Positions 46,401 through 61,400 of a stretch of DNA of 64,000 nucleotides are shown piece after piece. This stretch comes from Theodoxus fluviatilis. Its lineage: Eukaryota; Mollusca; Gastropoda; Cycloneritida; Neritidae. The stretch is taken from positions 315,586 through 379,585 of the forward strand of contig JAWQFJ010001827.1 of NCBI GenBank assembly GCA_034096865.1, written 5' to 3'. The first letter of the stretch is position 1, and each line of letters begins with the position of its first letter. The notes beneath the pieces were generated by a model, which had not been told where the DNA came from, searched no databases, and saw nothing but the letters and a program-made list of their open reading frames with translations. Position numbers and translations under genes: made by a program.

Positions 46401-49400
46401 CCCTTGCTGTCACTGCCATACCATCCTTGCTGTCATTGCTATACCACCCCCTGCTGCCCTTGCCATACTACCCCTTGCTGTCACTGCCATACCATCCTTG
46501 CTGTCATTGCTATACCACCCCCTGCTGTCATTGCCATACCACCCCCTGCTGCCATTGCCATATCACCCCCTGCTGTCATTGCCATACCACCCCTAGCTGC
46601 CATTGCCATACCACCCCTTGCTGCCATTGCCATACCACCCGTTGCTGCTATTGCCATACCACCCCTTGCTGTCATTGCCATACCACCCCTTGCTGTCATT
46701 GCCATACCACCCCTTGCTGTCATTGCCATACCACCCCCTGCTGTCATTGCCATACCACCCCCTGCTGTCATTGTCATACCACCCTTTCCTGTCATCGCCA
46801 TACCACCCCCTGCTGCCATTGCCATATCACCCCCTGCTGTCATTGCCATACCACCCTTTCCTGTCATAGTCATACCACCCCCTGCTGTCATTGCCATACC
46901 ACTCCTTGCTGTCATTGCCATACCACCCTTTCCTGTCATCGTCATACCACCCCCTGCTGTCATTGCCATATCACCCCCTGCTGTCATTGACCTACCACCC
47001 CCTGCTGTCATTGACCTACCACCCCCTGCTGTCATTGCCATACCATCCCCTGCTGTCATTGCCATACCACTCCTTGCTGTCATTGCCATACCACCCCCTG
47101 CTGCCATTGCCATACCATCCCCTGCTGTCATTGACCTACCACCCCCTGCTGTCATTGCCCTACCACCCCCTGCTGTCATTGCCATACCATCCCCTGCTGT
47201 CATTGCCATACCACTCCTTGCTGTCATTGCCATACCACCCCCTGCTGCCATTGCCATACCATCCCCTGCTGTCATTGACCTACCACCCCCTGCTGTCATT
47301 GCCATACCATCCCCTGCTGTCATTGCCATACCACTCCTTGCTGTCATTGCCATACCACCCCTTGCTGTCATTGCCATACCACCCCCTGCTGTCATTGACC
47401 TACCACCCCCTGCTGTCATTGCCATACCACTCCTTGCTGTCATTGCCATACTACCCTTTCCTGTCATCACCATACCACCCCCTGCTGCCATTGCCATACC
47501 ACCCCTTGCTGCCAATCAAAGGTGTTGGCTGCCTCTCCAGCTTTCAGACTTGATCTCATTGTTCTAAATTCAGGGGACAAGGCAGCTCTGTCCCAAGGTC
47601 ATCACATGATCACGAATTCAGAGCAATGAGATAGAGGAGGAGAGGGAAGAGGGTGTAGCTGGGGTGTAGCTGGTGGCTAGGAAAATGGTGACAAGAGGGG
47701 AGATGGGTGTATGGGGCATGACAGATCCAAGTCCACTGTCTTTTTGGAAGGATCGGATGCATGGAAACTGTGAGATGAAATTTGAAGAAAATGTTGTTCT
47801 GCCCTCTGGAAGTTGTCTTAACTATAGGTCATTAGGCGAAACAGAATGTGAAGATTTTCATACACAAGTGCAAAAATGAGTGATCTAGTGGGATTCTGCC
47901 TGGTTTCAGTGTGTAAATTTCAGTTCAAAATCAGTTGGGTTTTCTCAATCAATAAATGCTTGGTGTTAGACAAGGTCATGCTAATTTTGTGCATTTCATT
48001 GTTGTTTCATGGGGTTTATTATATCAATTTTTGTCCACTTGTTTAGAATAAAAAGCATGGTCTTGTGTTTTGATTCAAGGATTGAAATTATATGGACCTT
48101 TTGCATTGTGGTCAAATTTTCTCTTTTCAGACACAACCAGAAAACCAAGACCAGGGGAGGTCAATGGAGTAGGTGAGGATTTGCACCAAATGGAATTAAG
48201 TTGCCAACTGTGCAAACATTCTTTTTTCTTTTTTCTTTTTTTTCAAGTAGTTACTCGTTTGGCTTGGATAAAAGTGAACCATTGAGGTGATCAGCATTAG
48301 TCTCACGCCTGTGGAGTGGCATCTGTCTGTAGTCTGTCAGATGATTGCCATTGGCATCAGACTGACACTCTCTCAGTGGTGATTTTCTCAGAAACTTTGG
48401 CTCCAGAACATGAAAGTTTCCAGTATTGCAATTGGTAGTGACTGCTGCACAATCATGCCTCAGCTGGTAATCTGAAGGTACGTCCCACACTACCTCTGAC
48501 TGCCAGTCCTGTACTGCTTCTTGCTGCCATTCCCATACTGCCCCTTGCTGCCATTCCCATACTGCCCCTTGCTGCCATTCCCATACTGCCCCTTGCTGCC
48601 ATTCCCATACTGCCCCTTGCTGCCATTCCCATACTGCCCCTTGCTGCCATTCCTATACCGCCCCATACTGCCATTCCCATACTGCCCCTTGCTGCCATTC
48701 CCATACTGCCCCTTGCTGCCATTCCCATACTGCCCCTTACTGCCATTCCCATATTACCTAATGCTGCCATTCCCACACTGCCCCTTGCTGCCATTCCCAT
48801 ACTGCCCCCTGCTGCCATTCCCATACTGCCCCTTGCTGCCATTCCCATACTACCCCTTGCTGCCATTCCCATACTGCCCCTTGCTGCCATTCCCATATTA
48901 CCTAATGCTGCCATTCCCATACTACCCCTTGCTGCCATTCCCATACTGCCCCTTGCTGCCATTCCCATACTACCCCTTGCTGCCATTCCCATACCCCCTT
49001 GCCATCCCACTGCCCTGCTGCCATTCCCATACTGCCCCTTGCTGCCATTCCCATACTGCCCCTTGCTGCCATTCCTATACCGCCCCATACTGCCATTCCC
49101 ATACTGCCCCTTGCTGCCATTCTCATACTGCCTCTTGCTGCCATTCCCATACTGCCCCTTGCTGCCATTCCCACACTGCCCCTTGCTGCCATTCCCACAC
49201 TGCCCCTTGCTGCCATTCTCATACTGCCCCTTGCTGCCATTCTCATACTACCCCTTGCTGCCATTCTCATACTGCCTCTTGCTGCCATTCCCACACTGCC
49301 CCTTGCTGCCATTCCCATACTGCCCCTTGCTGCCATTCCCATACTGCCCCTTGCTGCCATTCCCATACTGCCCCTTGCTGCCATTCCCATACTGCCCCTT

Positions 49401-52400
49401 ACTGCCATTCCCATACTGCCCCTTGCTGCCATTCCCATACTGCCCCTTGCTGCCATTCCCATACTGTCCCTTGCTGCCATTCCCTTACTGCCCCTTGCTG
49501 CCATTCTCATACTACCCCTTGCTGCCATTCCTATACTACCCCTTGCTGCCATTCCCATACTGCCCCTTGCTGCCATTCCCATACTGCCCCTTGCTGCCAT
49601 TCCCATACTGTCCCTTGCTGCCATTCCCATACTGCCCCTTGCTGCCATTCCCATACTGCCCCTTGCTGCCATTCCCATACTGCCCCTTGCTGCCATTCTC
49701 ATACTGCCCCTTGCTGCCATTCTCATACTGCCCCTTGCTGCCATTCTCATACTACCCCTTGCTGCCATTCCCATACTGCCCCTTGCTGCCATTCCCATAC
49801 TGCCCCTTGCTGCCATTACCATACTTCCCCTTGCTGCCATTCCCATACTGTCCCTTGCTGCCATTCCCACGCTGCCCCTTGCTGCCATTCCCATACTACC
49901 CCTTGCTGCCATTTCCACACTTCCCCTTGCTGCCATTCCCAAACTGCCTCTTGCTGCCATTCCCATACTGCCCCTTGCTGCCATTCCCACGCTGCCCCTT
50001 GCTGCCATTCCCACACTGCCCCTTACTGCCATTCCCATACTGCCCCTTGCTGCCATTCCCATACTGCCCCTTGCTGCCATTCCCATACTGCCCCTTGCTG
50101 CCATTCCCATACTGCCCCTTGCTGCCATTCCCACACTGCCCCTTACTGCCATTCCCATACTGCCCCTTGCTGCCATTCCCATACTGCCCCTTGCTGCCAT
50201 TCCCATACTGCCCCTTGCTGCCATTCCCATACTGCCCCTTGCTGCCATTCCCATGCTTCCCCTTGCTGCCATTCTCATACTGCCCCTTGCTGCCATTCCC
50301 ACACTGCCCCTTACTGCCATTCCCATACTGCCCCTTGCTGCCATTCCCATACTGCCCCTTGCTGCCATTCCCATACTGCCCCTTGCTGCCATTCCCATAC
50401 TGCCCCTTGCTGCCATTCCCATGCTTCCCCTTGCTGCCATTCCCACACTGCCCCTTACTGCCATTCCCATACTGCCCCTTGCTGCCATTCCCATACTGCC
50501 CCTTGCTGCCATTCCCATACTGCCCCTTGCTGCCATTCCCATACTGCCCCTTGCTGCCATTCTCATACTGCCCCTTACTGCCATTCCCATACTGCCCCTT
50601 GCTGCCATTCCCATACTGCCCCTTGCTGCCATTCCCTTACTGCCCCTTGCTGCCATTCCCATACTGCCCCTTGCTGCCATTCTCATACTGCCCCTTACTG
50701 CCATTCTCACACTGTCCCTTGCTGCCATTCCCACACCATCCCTTGATGCCATTCCCACAGTGCTCTGTACTGTCATTCCCACACTGCCCCTTACTGCCAT
50801 TCCCACACTGCCCCTTACTGCCATTCCAATACTGCCCCTTGCTGTCAGTCCCATACTGCCCCTTGCTGCCATTCCCACACTGTTTCTTGCTGCCATTCTC
50901 ATACTGCCCCTTACTGCCATTCCCACACCATCCCTTGCTGCCATTCCCACACCATCCCTTGATGCCATTTCCACAGTGCTCTGTGCTGTCATTCCCACAC
51001 TGCCCCTTACTGCCATTCCCACACTGCCCCTTAGTGCCATTCCCACACTGCCCCTTAGTGCCATTTCCACACTGCCCCTTGCTGCCATTCCCACACTGCC
51101 CCTTACTGCCATTCTCACACTGTCCCTTACTGCCATTCCCACACTGCCCCTTACTGCCATTCCCATACTGCCCCTTGCTGCCATTCTCATACTGCCTCTT
51201 GCTGCCATTCCCATATTACCTAATGCTGCCATTCCCATACTGCCCCTTGCTGCCATTCCCACACTGCCCCTTACTGCCATTCCCACACTGCCCCTTAGTG
51301 CCATTCCCACACTGCCCCTTACTGCCATTCCCACACTGCCCCTTACTGCCATTCTCACACTGTCCCTTACTGCCATTCCCATACTGCCCCTTGCTGCCAT
51401 TCCCACACTGCCCCTTACTGCCATTCCCACACTGCCCCTTACTGCCATTCCCACACTGCCCCTTGCTGCCATTCCCACACTGCCCCTTACTGCCATTCTC
51501 ACACTGTCCCTTGCTGCCATTCCCACACCATCCCTTGATGCCATTCCCACAGTGCTCTGTACTGTCATTCCCACACTGCCCCTTACTGCCATTCCCACAC
51601 TGCCCCTTGCTGCCATTCCCATACTGCCCCTTACTGCCATTCCCACACTGCACCTTGCTGCCATTCCCATACTGCCCCTTACTGCCATTCCCACACTGCC
51701 CCTTACTGCCGTTCCCACACAGTGACACTGCCCCTTACTGCCATTCCCACACCATCCCTTGATGCCATTCCCACAGTGCCCCTTACTGCCATTCCCACAC
51801 TGCCCCTTACTGCCATTCCCACACTGCCCCTTACTGCCATTCCCACAGTGCCCCTTACTGCCATTCCCATACTGCCCCTTGCTGCCATTCTCATACTGCC
51901 TCTTGCTGCCATTCCCATATTACCTAATGCTGCCATTCCCATACTGAATGAGGTGCCGGGGTCGGTCGAAATACTGCTAGACAAATAAAAAAGCGTGGAC
52001 AGCAACCGACATGTATTCTTTCGTGAGCACAGATGGCCCTGAAAAGGGCCGTTTGCAGGTGAACGTACACCAAGGGGGGTAGAGCCTCCCGCCTCGGGAG
52101 GTAGAGCGCCGAGTCACCAGGACGTGGCAGCTCTGTCCTCTGGCAATGGCAGGGCTCCGTCCCTGCTGGCAGGTATACGGTGCGAAGTACTCTTTTGGCA
52201 AGCTTTCGGAGATTCTCCTTCATCAGGCCAAGTGTGTGAGAGGCTGGCGAGGACGGTTTAAATAGGAGATGGTACGCAGGTGTTTCACGACCTGCACGTG
52301 CGTCGCATGAGGTCTCTGGGTCTTGGCGTGAACACCTGCGTACCATCTCCTATTTAAACCGTCCTCGCCAGCCTCTCACACACTTGGCCTGATGAAGGAG

Positions 52401-55400
52401 AATCTCCGAAAGCTTGCCAAAAGTACTTCGCACCGTATACCTGCCAGCAGGGACGGAGCCCTGCCATTGCCACAGGACAGAGCTGCCACGTCCTGGTGAC
52501 TCGGCGCTCTACCTCCCGAGGCGGGAGGCTCTACCCCCCTTGGTGTACGTTCACCTGCAAACGGCCCTTTTCAGGGCCATCTGTGCTCACGAAAGAATAC
52601 ATGTCGGTTGCTGTCCACGCTTTTTTATTTGTCTAGCATTCCCATACTGCCCCTTGCTGCCATTCCCACACTGCCCCTTACTGCCATTCCCACACTGCCC
52701 CTTAGTGCCATTCCCACACTGCCCCTTACTGCCATTCCCACACTGCCCCTTACTGCCATTCCCACACTGCCCCTTGCTGCCATTCCCACACTGCCCCTTA
52801 CTGCCATTCTCACACTGTCCCTTGCTGCCATTCCCACACCATCCCTTGATGCCATTCCCACAGTGCTCTGTACTGTCATTCCCACACTGCCCCTTACTGC
52901 CATTCCCACACTGCCCCTTGCTGCCATTCCCATACTGCCCCTTACTGCCATTCCCACACTGCCCCTTGCTGCCATTCCCATACTGCCCCTTACTGCCATT
53001 CCCACACTGCCCCTTACTGCCGTTCCCACACAGTGACACTGCCCCTTACTGCCATTCCCACACTGCCCCTTGCTGCCATTCCCATACTGCCCCTTACTGC
53101 CATTCCCACACTGCCCCTTACTGCCATTCCCACACTGCCCCTTACTGCCATTCCCACACAGTGACACTGCCCCTTACTGCCATTCCCATACTGCCCCTTG
53201 CTGCCATTCCCACTCTGTCCCTTGCTGCCATTCTCATACTGCCCCTTACTGCCATTCCCACACCATCCCTTGCTGCCATTCCCACACCATCCCTTGATGC
53301 CATTTCCACAGTGCTCTGTGCTGTCATTCCCACACTGCCCCTTACTGCCATTCCCACACTGCCCCTTGCTGCCATTCTCATACTGCCCCTTGTTGCCATT
53401 CCCATGCTGTCCCTTGCTGCCATTCTCATACTACCCCTTGCTGCCATTCCCATACTGCCCCTTGCTGCCATTCCCACACTGCCCCTTACTGCCATTCCCA
53501 CACTGCCCCTTACTGCCATTTCCACACTGCCCCTTACTGCCATTCTCATACTGCCCCTTGTTGCCATTCCCATGCTGTCCCTTGCTGCCATTCTCATACT
53601 ACCCCTTGCTGCCATTCCCATACTGCCCCTTGCTGCCATTCCCACACTGCCCCTTACTGCCATTCCCACACTGCCCCTTACTGCCATTTCCACACTGCCC
53701 CTTACTGCCATTCTCATACTACCCCTTGCTGCCATTCCCATACTGCCCCTTGCTGCCATTCCCATATTACCTATTGCTGCCATTCCCATACTACCCCTTA
53801 CTGCCATGTGTGTAGCATGTGAGTTTTTGTAGGAATGTGGTGTTGAACGGTTGTATGAGTGTTGATTCTTTGGATTGTAAACGCCATGAGCTTGCCTGTC
53901 AAGGGAAGGTATGTGCGTAAATAAACTATATTCTACTGCCCCTTACTGTCGTTTCCCATACTGCCCCTTACTGCCATTCCCATACTGCCCCTTACTGCCA
54001 TTCCCATACTGCCCCTTACTGTCGTTTCCCATACTGCCCCTTACTGCCATTCCCATACTGCCCCTTACTGCCATTCCCATACTGCCCCTTACTGCCATTC
54101 CCATACTGCCCCTTGCTGCCATTCCCATACTCCCCCTTGCTGCCATTCCCATACTGCCCCTTACTGCCATTCCCACACTGCCCCTTGCTGCCATTCCCAT
54201 ACTTCCCCTTACTGCCATTCCCACACTGCCCCTTGCTGCCATTCCCATACTGCCCCTTGCTGCCATTCCCTTGCTGCCCCTTGCTGCCATTCCCATACTG
54301 CCCCTTACTGCCATTCCCATACTGCCCCTTACTGCCATTCCCACACTGCCCCTTGCTGCCATTCCCATACTGCCCCTTACTGCCATTCCCATACTGCCCC
54401 TTACTGCCATTCCCACACTGCCCCTTGCTGCCATTCCCATACTGCCCCTTGCTGCCATTCCCACACTGCCCCTTGCTGCCATTTCCATACTGCCCCTTGC
54501 TGCCATTCCCACACTGCCCCTTGCTGCCATTCCCATACTGCCCCTTGCTGCCATTCCCATACTGCCCCTTGCTGCCATTCCCATACTGCCCCTTACTGCC
54601 ATTCCCTTGCTGCCATTCCCACACTGCCCCTTGCTGCCATTCCCTTGCTGCCATTCCCATACTGCCCCTTACTGCCATTCCCTTGCTGCCATTCCCATAC
54701 TGCCCCTTGTTGCCATTCCCATACTGCCCCTTACTGCCATTCCCACACTGTCCTTGCTGCCATTCCCATACTGCCCCTTGCAGCCATTCCCTTGTTGCCA
54801 TTCCCATACTGCCCCTTGTTGCCATTCCCTTGCTGCCATTCCCACACTGTCCTTGCTGCCATTCCCATACTGCCCCTTACTGCCATTCCCACACTGTCCT
54901 TGCTGCCATTCCCATACAGCCCCTTGCTGCCATTCCCATACTGCCCCTTGCTGCCATTCCCATACTGCCCCTTGCTGCCATTCCCATACTGCCTCTTGCT
55001 GCCATTCCCATACTGCCCCTTGCAGCCATTCCCTTGTTGCCATTCCCATACTGCCCCTTGTTGCCATTCCCTTGCTGCCATTCCCACACTGTCCTTGCTG
55101 CCATTCCCTTGCTGCCATTCCCACACTGTCCTTGCTGCCATTCCCATACTGCCCCTTACTGCCATTCCCTTGCTGCCATTCCCACACTGTCCTTGCTGCC
55201 ATTCCCATACTGCCCCTTGCTGCCATTCCCATACTGCCTCTTGCTGCCATTCCCATACTGCCCCTTACTGCCATTCCCTTGCTGCCATTCCCACACTGTC
55301 CTTGCTGCCATTCCCATACTGCCCCTTGCTGCCATTCCCATACTGCCCCTTGCTGCCATTCCCATACTGCCCCTTACTACTGCCATGCCTTCCCATATTA

Positions 55401-58400
55401 CCTAATGCTCGCCTTACCCCCTGACTGCCCCTTTGCCGCCATTCCCATACCTGCCCTTCCTGCTTTTGGCCACTGTGACTTCCCCTACTTTCTGCGTCTA
55501 GTTGCTAGTGACATATCCACTACTACCACATACCCCTCTTGTACAGAGCTGCATTCCGCTATACTGCCCCTTGTCTGTCCATATCTTGCACATCTAGTAA
55601 CCTATCATTGCTGAACCATTACCCATACTAGACCTCGGTGCTGACCATTCACCATGACATGCACACTATGCTGCATGCCCGATACGACCCCTTCAAACTG
55701 CACAATATAGTTCCCATACTAACCCCTTGCTGCCATTCCATCACTAACTACGCCTCGTCTTATGCTGACATTCCCATAGTTTCTGCAGCCCTAGCTGCCA
55801 TTCCAGCGTATTCAACCACGCCCCAGTACTTAGTCCATCGTACTCACACCTGTAACATGCCCCTTGCCTGACACCCGACCGTGTAACAATACATGGTACC
55901 ACGTGTACGTGCAGCCTATTCGCCAGACTGCGCCTGGCTTACTCATCCCAACTGAGCCCCTTGCTGCCATTCCCAACCGGCCCTATGTGCCATTCTCATG
56001 ACAATGCCTGTGCAGTGCCATTCACCTACTTACCCCTAGAGCTGACCATTCCTCTCAGAACTCCTGTGCTCCCTGCATCGGACCAATCCGACTCACTGCC
56101 CCTAAGATGCTGCCCTCATTCGCAACGTCAGGCCCTTCTATTGCCTGCCATCGTCCATCTGCACCCATTGTCTGTTCCTAATACCATGCTGCCCCTGACG
56201 TCTGCCATTACACCATCCACCAGCCATATGACACACACCCTGTACGGCACACTTATCCACCTATACTGCGCCTTGCTGACACATTGACTTCACATTTGAA
56301 GAGTGCCCCTAATGCATGCCTTCACCCATGCATGACAACTCGTGTGCATGCCATTCCTACCCTAAAGTCTGCCCCTAGCTGCCGCAGTTCTACATACAAC
56401 ACACACATAAGCTGACATCATTCCCAATATACTAGACCTCCGTGCTGCCATGCCCATACGGGCCGCACCTGCAGCACTCATACATTGCCCCTTGACAGCC
56501 ATTCCCCATACATGTGACCAGCCGTGCTTGCAGCTGTTGGCACGCATACAGCCCCTTTGCAGCCAGTGCCCAACTGCCCTTGCTGCCATTCCCATACTGC
56601 CCCTTGCTGCCATTCCCACACTGCCCCTTGCTGCCATTCCCACACTGCCCCTTGCTGCCATTCCCACACTGCCCCTTGCTGCCATTGCCCTTGCTGCCAT
56701 TCCCACACTGCCCCTTGCTGCCATTCCCACTGCCCCTTGCTGCCATTCCCATACTGCCCCTTGCTGCATTCCATACTGCCCTTGCTGCCATTCCCACACT
56801 GCCCCTTGCTGCCATTCCCATACTGCCCCTTGCTGCCATTCCCATACTGCCCCTTGCTGCCATTCCCATACTCCCCCTTGCTGCCATTCCCATACTCCCC
56901 CTTGCTGCCATTCCCATACTGCCCCTTGCTGCCATTCCCATACTGCCCCTTGCTGCCATTCCCATACTCCCCTTGCTGCCATTCCCATACTCCCCTTGCT
57001 GCCATTCCCTTGCTGCCATTCTCATACTGCCCCTTGCTGCCATTCCCAAACCGCCCCTTGCTGCCATTCCCTTGCAGCCATTCCCATACTGCCCCTTGCT
57101 GCCATTCCCATACTCCCCCTTGCTGCCATTCCCATACTGCCCCTTGCTGCCATTCCCATACTACCCCTTGCTGCCATTCCCATGCCGCCCCTTGCTGCCA
57201 ATCCCATACTGCCCCTTACTGCCATTCCCATACTGCCCCTTGCTGCCATTCCCATACTCCCCCTTGCTGCCATTCCCATACTGCCCCTTACTGCCATTCC
57301 CATACTCCCCCTTGCTGCCATTTCCATACTGCCCCTTGCTGCCATTCCCATACTGCCCCTTGCTGCCATTCCCATACTGCCTCTTACTGCCATTCCCATA
57401 CTGCCCCTTGCTGCCATTCCCATACTGCCCCTTACTGCCATTCCCATACTGCCCCTTGCTGCCATTCCCATACTCCCCCTTGCTGCCATTCCCATACTGC
57501 CCCTTACTGCCATTCCCATACTCCCCCTTGCTGCCATTCCCATACTGCCTCTTGCTGCCATTCCCATACTCCCCCTTACTGCCATTCCCATACTGCCTCT
57601 TGCTGCCATTCCCATACTACCCCTTGCTGCCATTCCCTTGCTGCCATTCTCATACTGCCCCTTGCTGCCATTCCCTTGCTGCCATTCTCATACTGCCCCT
57701 TGCTGCCATTCCCTTGCTGCCATTCCCATACTGCCCCTTGCTGCCAATCCCATACTGCCCCTTGCTGCCATTCCCATAATACCCCTTGCTGCCATTCCCA
57801 TACTGCCCCTTGCTGCCATTCCCATACTGCCCCTTGCTGCCATTCCCATACTGCCCCTTGCTGCCATTCCCATACTGCCCCTTGCTGCCATTCCCATACT
57901 GCCCCTTGCTGCCATTCCCATACTGCCCCTTGCTGCCATTCCCATAATACCCCTTGCTGCCATTCCCATACTGCCCCTTGCTGCCAATCCCATACTGCCC
58001 CTTGCTGCCATTCCCATACTACCCCTTGCTGCCAATCCCATACTGCCCCTTGCTGCCATTCCCATACTACCCCTTGCTGCCATTCCCATACTGCCCCTTG
58101 CTGCCATTCCCATACTGCCCCTTGCTGCCATTCCCATACTGCCCCTTGCTGCCATTCCCATACTGCCCCTTGCTGCCAATCCCATACTGCCTCTTGCTGC
58201 CAATCCCATACTGCCCCTTGCTGCCATTCCCATACTGCCCCTTGCTGCCAATCCCATACTACCCCTTGCTGCCATTCCCATACTGCCCCTTGCTGCCATT
58301 CCCATACTGCCTCTTGCTGCCATCCCCATACTGCCTCTTGCTGCCATTCCCATACTGCCCCTTGCTGCCAATCCCATACTGCCTCTTGCTGCCAATCCCA

Positions 58401-61400
58401 TACTGCCCCTTGCTGCCAATCCCATACTACCCCTTGCTGCCATTCCCATACTGCCCCTTGCTGCCATTCCCATAATACCCCTTGCTGCCATTCCCATACT
58501 GCCCCTTGCTGCCAATCCCATACTGCCCCTTGCTGCCAATCCCATACTACCCCTTGCTGCCAATCCCATAATACCCCTTGCTGCCATTCCCATACTGCCC
58601 CTTGCTGCCAATCCCATACTACCCCTTGCTGCCAATCCCATACTACCCCTTGCTGCCAATCCCATAATACCCCTTGCTGCCATTCCCATACTGCCCCTTG
58701 CTGCCAATCCCATAATACCCCTTGCTGCCATTCCCATACTGCCCCTTGCTGCCAATCCCATACTGCCCCTTGCTGCCAATCCCATACTACCCCTTGCTGC
58801 CAATCCCATACTACCCCTTGCTGCCAATCCCATACTGCCCCTTGCTGCCATTCCCATACTACCCCTTGCTGCCAATCCCATACTACCCCTTGCTGCCAAT
58901 CCCATACTGCCCCTTGCTGCCATTCCCATACTGCCCCTTGCTGCCATTCCCATACTGCCCTTGCTGCCAATCCCATACTGCCCCTTGCTGCCATTCCCAT
59001 ACTGCCCCTTGCTGCCAATCCCATACTGCCCCTTGCTGCCATTCCCATACTGCCCCTTGCTGCCAATCCCATACTGCCCCTTGCTGCCAATCCCATACTG
59101 CCCCTTGCTGCCATTCCCTTACTGTCCTTGCTGCCAATCCCATACTGCCCCTTGCTGCCATTCCCATACTGCCCCTTGCTGCCAATCCCATACTGCCCCT
59201 TGCTGCCAATCCCATACTGCCCCTTGCTGCCATTCCCATACTGCCCCTTGCTGCCATTCCCATACTACCCCTTGCTGCCATTCCCATACTGCCCCTTGCT
59301 GCCAATCCCATACTGCCCCTTGCTGCCATTCCCATACTACCCCTTGCTGCCATTCCCATACTGCCCCTTGCTGCCAATCCCATACTGCCCCTTGCTGCCA
59401 TTCCCATACTGCCCCTTGCTGCCAATCCCATACTACTCCTTGCTGCCAATCCCATACTGCCCCTTGCTGCCATTCCCATACTGCCCCTTGCTGCCATTCC
59501 CATACTACCCCTTGCTGCCAATCCCATACTACCCCTTGCTGCCAATCCCATACTGCCCCTTGCTGCCATTCCCATACTACCCCTTGCTGCCATCCCATAC
59601 TACCCCTTGCTGCCAATCCCATACTGCCCCTTGCTGCCAATCCCATACTGCCCCTTGCTGCCAATCCCATACTGCCCCTTGCTGCCATTCCCATACTACC
59701 CCTTGCTGCCATTCCCATACTGCCCCTTGCTGCCAATCCCATACTGCCCCTTGCTGCCATTCCCATACTGCCCCTTGCTGCCATTCCCATACTACCCCTT
59801 GCTGCCATTCCCATACTGCTCCTTGCTGCCATTCCCATACTGCCCCTTGCTGCCATTCCCATACTGCCCCTTGCTGCCATTCCCATACTACCCCTTGCTG
59901 CCATTCCCATACTACCCCTTGCTGCCATTCCCATACTGCCCCTTGCTGCCATTCCCATACTACCCCTTGCTGCCATTCCCTTGCTGCCATTCTCATACTG
60001 CCCCTTGCTGCCAATCCCATACTGCCCCTTGCTGCCAATCCCATACTGCCCCTTGCTGCCAATCCCATACTGCCCCTTGCTGCCATTCCCATACTGCCCC
60101 TTGCTGCCAATCCCATACTGCCCCTTGCTGCCATTCCCATACTGCCCCTTGCTGCCATTCCCATACTGCCCCTTGCTGCCAATCCCATACTACCCCTTGC
60201 TGCCATTCCCATACTGCCCCTTGCTGCCAATCCCATACTGCCCCTTGCTGCCATTCCCATACTGCCTCTTGCTGCCATTCCCATACTACCCCTTGCTGCC
60301 ATTCCCTTGCTGCCATTCTCATACTGCCCCTTGCTGCCAATCCCATACTACCCCTTGCTGCCATTCCCATACTGCCCCTTGCTGCCAATCCCATACTGCC
60401 CCTTGCTGCCATTCCCATACTGCCTCTTGCTGCCATTCCCATACTACCCCTTGCTGCCATTCCCTTGCTGCCATTCCCATACTGCCCCTTGCTGCCAATC
60501 CCATACTGCCCCTTGCTGCCATTCCCATACTGCCCCTTACTGCCATTCCCATACTGCCCCTTGTTGCCATTCCCTTGCTGCCATTCTCATACTGCCCCTT
60601 GCTGCCATTCCCATACTGCCCCTTGCTGCCAATCCCATACTGCCCCTTGCTGCCATTCCCATACTGCCCCTTGCTGCCAATCCCATACTGCCCCTTGCTG
60701 CCAATCCCATACTGCCCCTTACTGCCATTCCCATACTGCCCCTTGCTGCCATTCCCATACTGCCCCTTGTTGCCATTCCCTTGCTGCCATTCTCATACTG
60801 CCCCTTGCTGCCATTCCCTTGCTGCCATTCTCATACTGCCCCTTGCTGCCATTCCCATACTCCCCCTTGCTGCCATTCCCATACTGCCCCTTACTGCCAT
60901 TCCCATACTGCCCCTTACTGCCATTCCCATACTGCCTCTTGCTGCCATTCCCATACTACCCCTTGCTGCCATTCCCTTGCTGCCATTCTCATACTGCCCC
61001 TTGCTGCCATTCCCTTGCTGCCATTCTCATACTGCCCCTTGCTGCCATTCTCATACTGCCCCTTGCTGCCATTCTCATACTGCCCCTTGCTGCCATTCCC
61101 ATACTGCCTCTTGCTGCCATTCCCATACTACCCCTTGCTGCCATTCCCATACTGCCCCTTACTGCCATTCCCATACTGCCCCTTGCTGCCATTCTCATAC
61201 TGCCCCTTGCTGCCATTCCCTTGCTGCCATTCTCATACTGCCCCTTGCTGCCATTCTCATACTGCCCCTTGCTGCCATTCTCATACTGCCCCTTGCTGCC
61301 ATTCTCATACTGCCCCTTGCAGCCATTCCCATACTGCCCCTTGCTGCCATTCCCATACTGCCCCTTGTTGCCATTCCCTTGCTGCCATTCTCATACTGCC

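Noticed and set aside
43459..47567. Pro/Ala/Val/Ile-rich long frames (about 1,360 codons) downstream of the GUK1 exon
   Set aside because: They read a C-rich 24-mer array located between two in-phase GUK1 exons, so it is intron.
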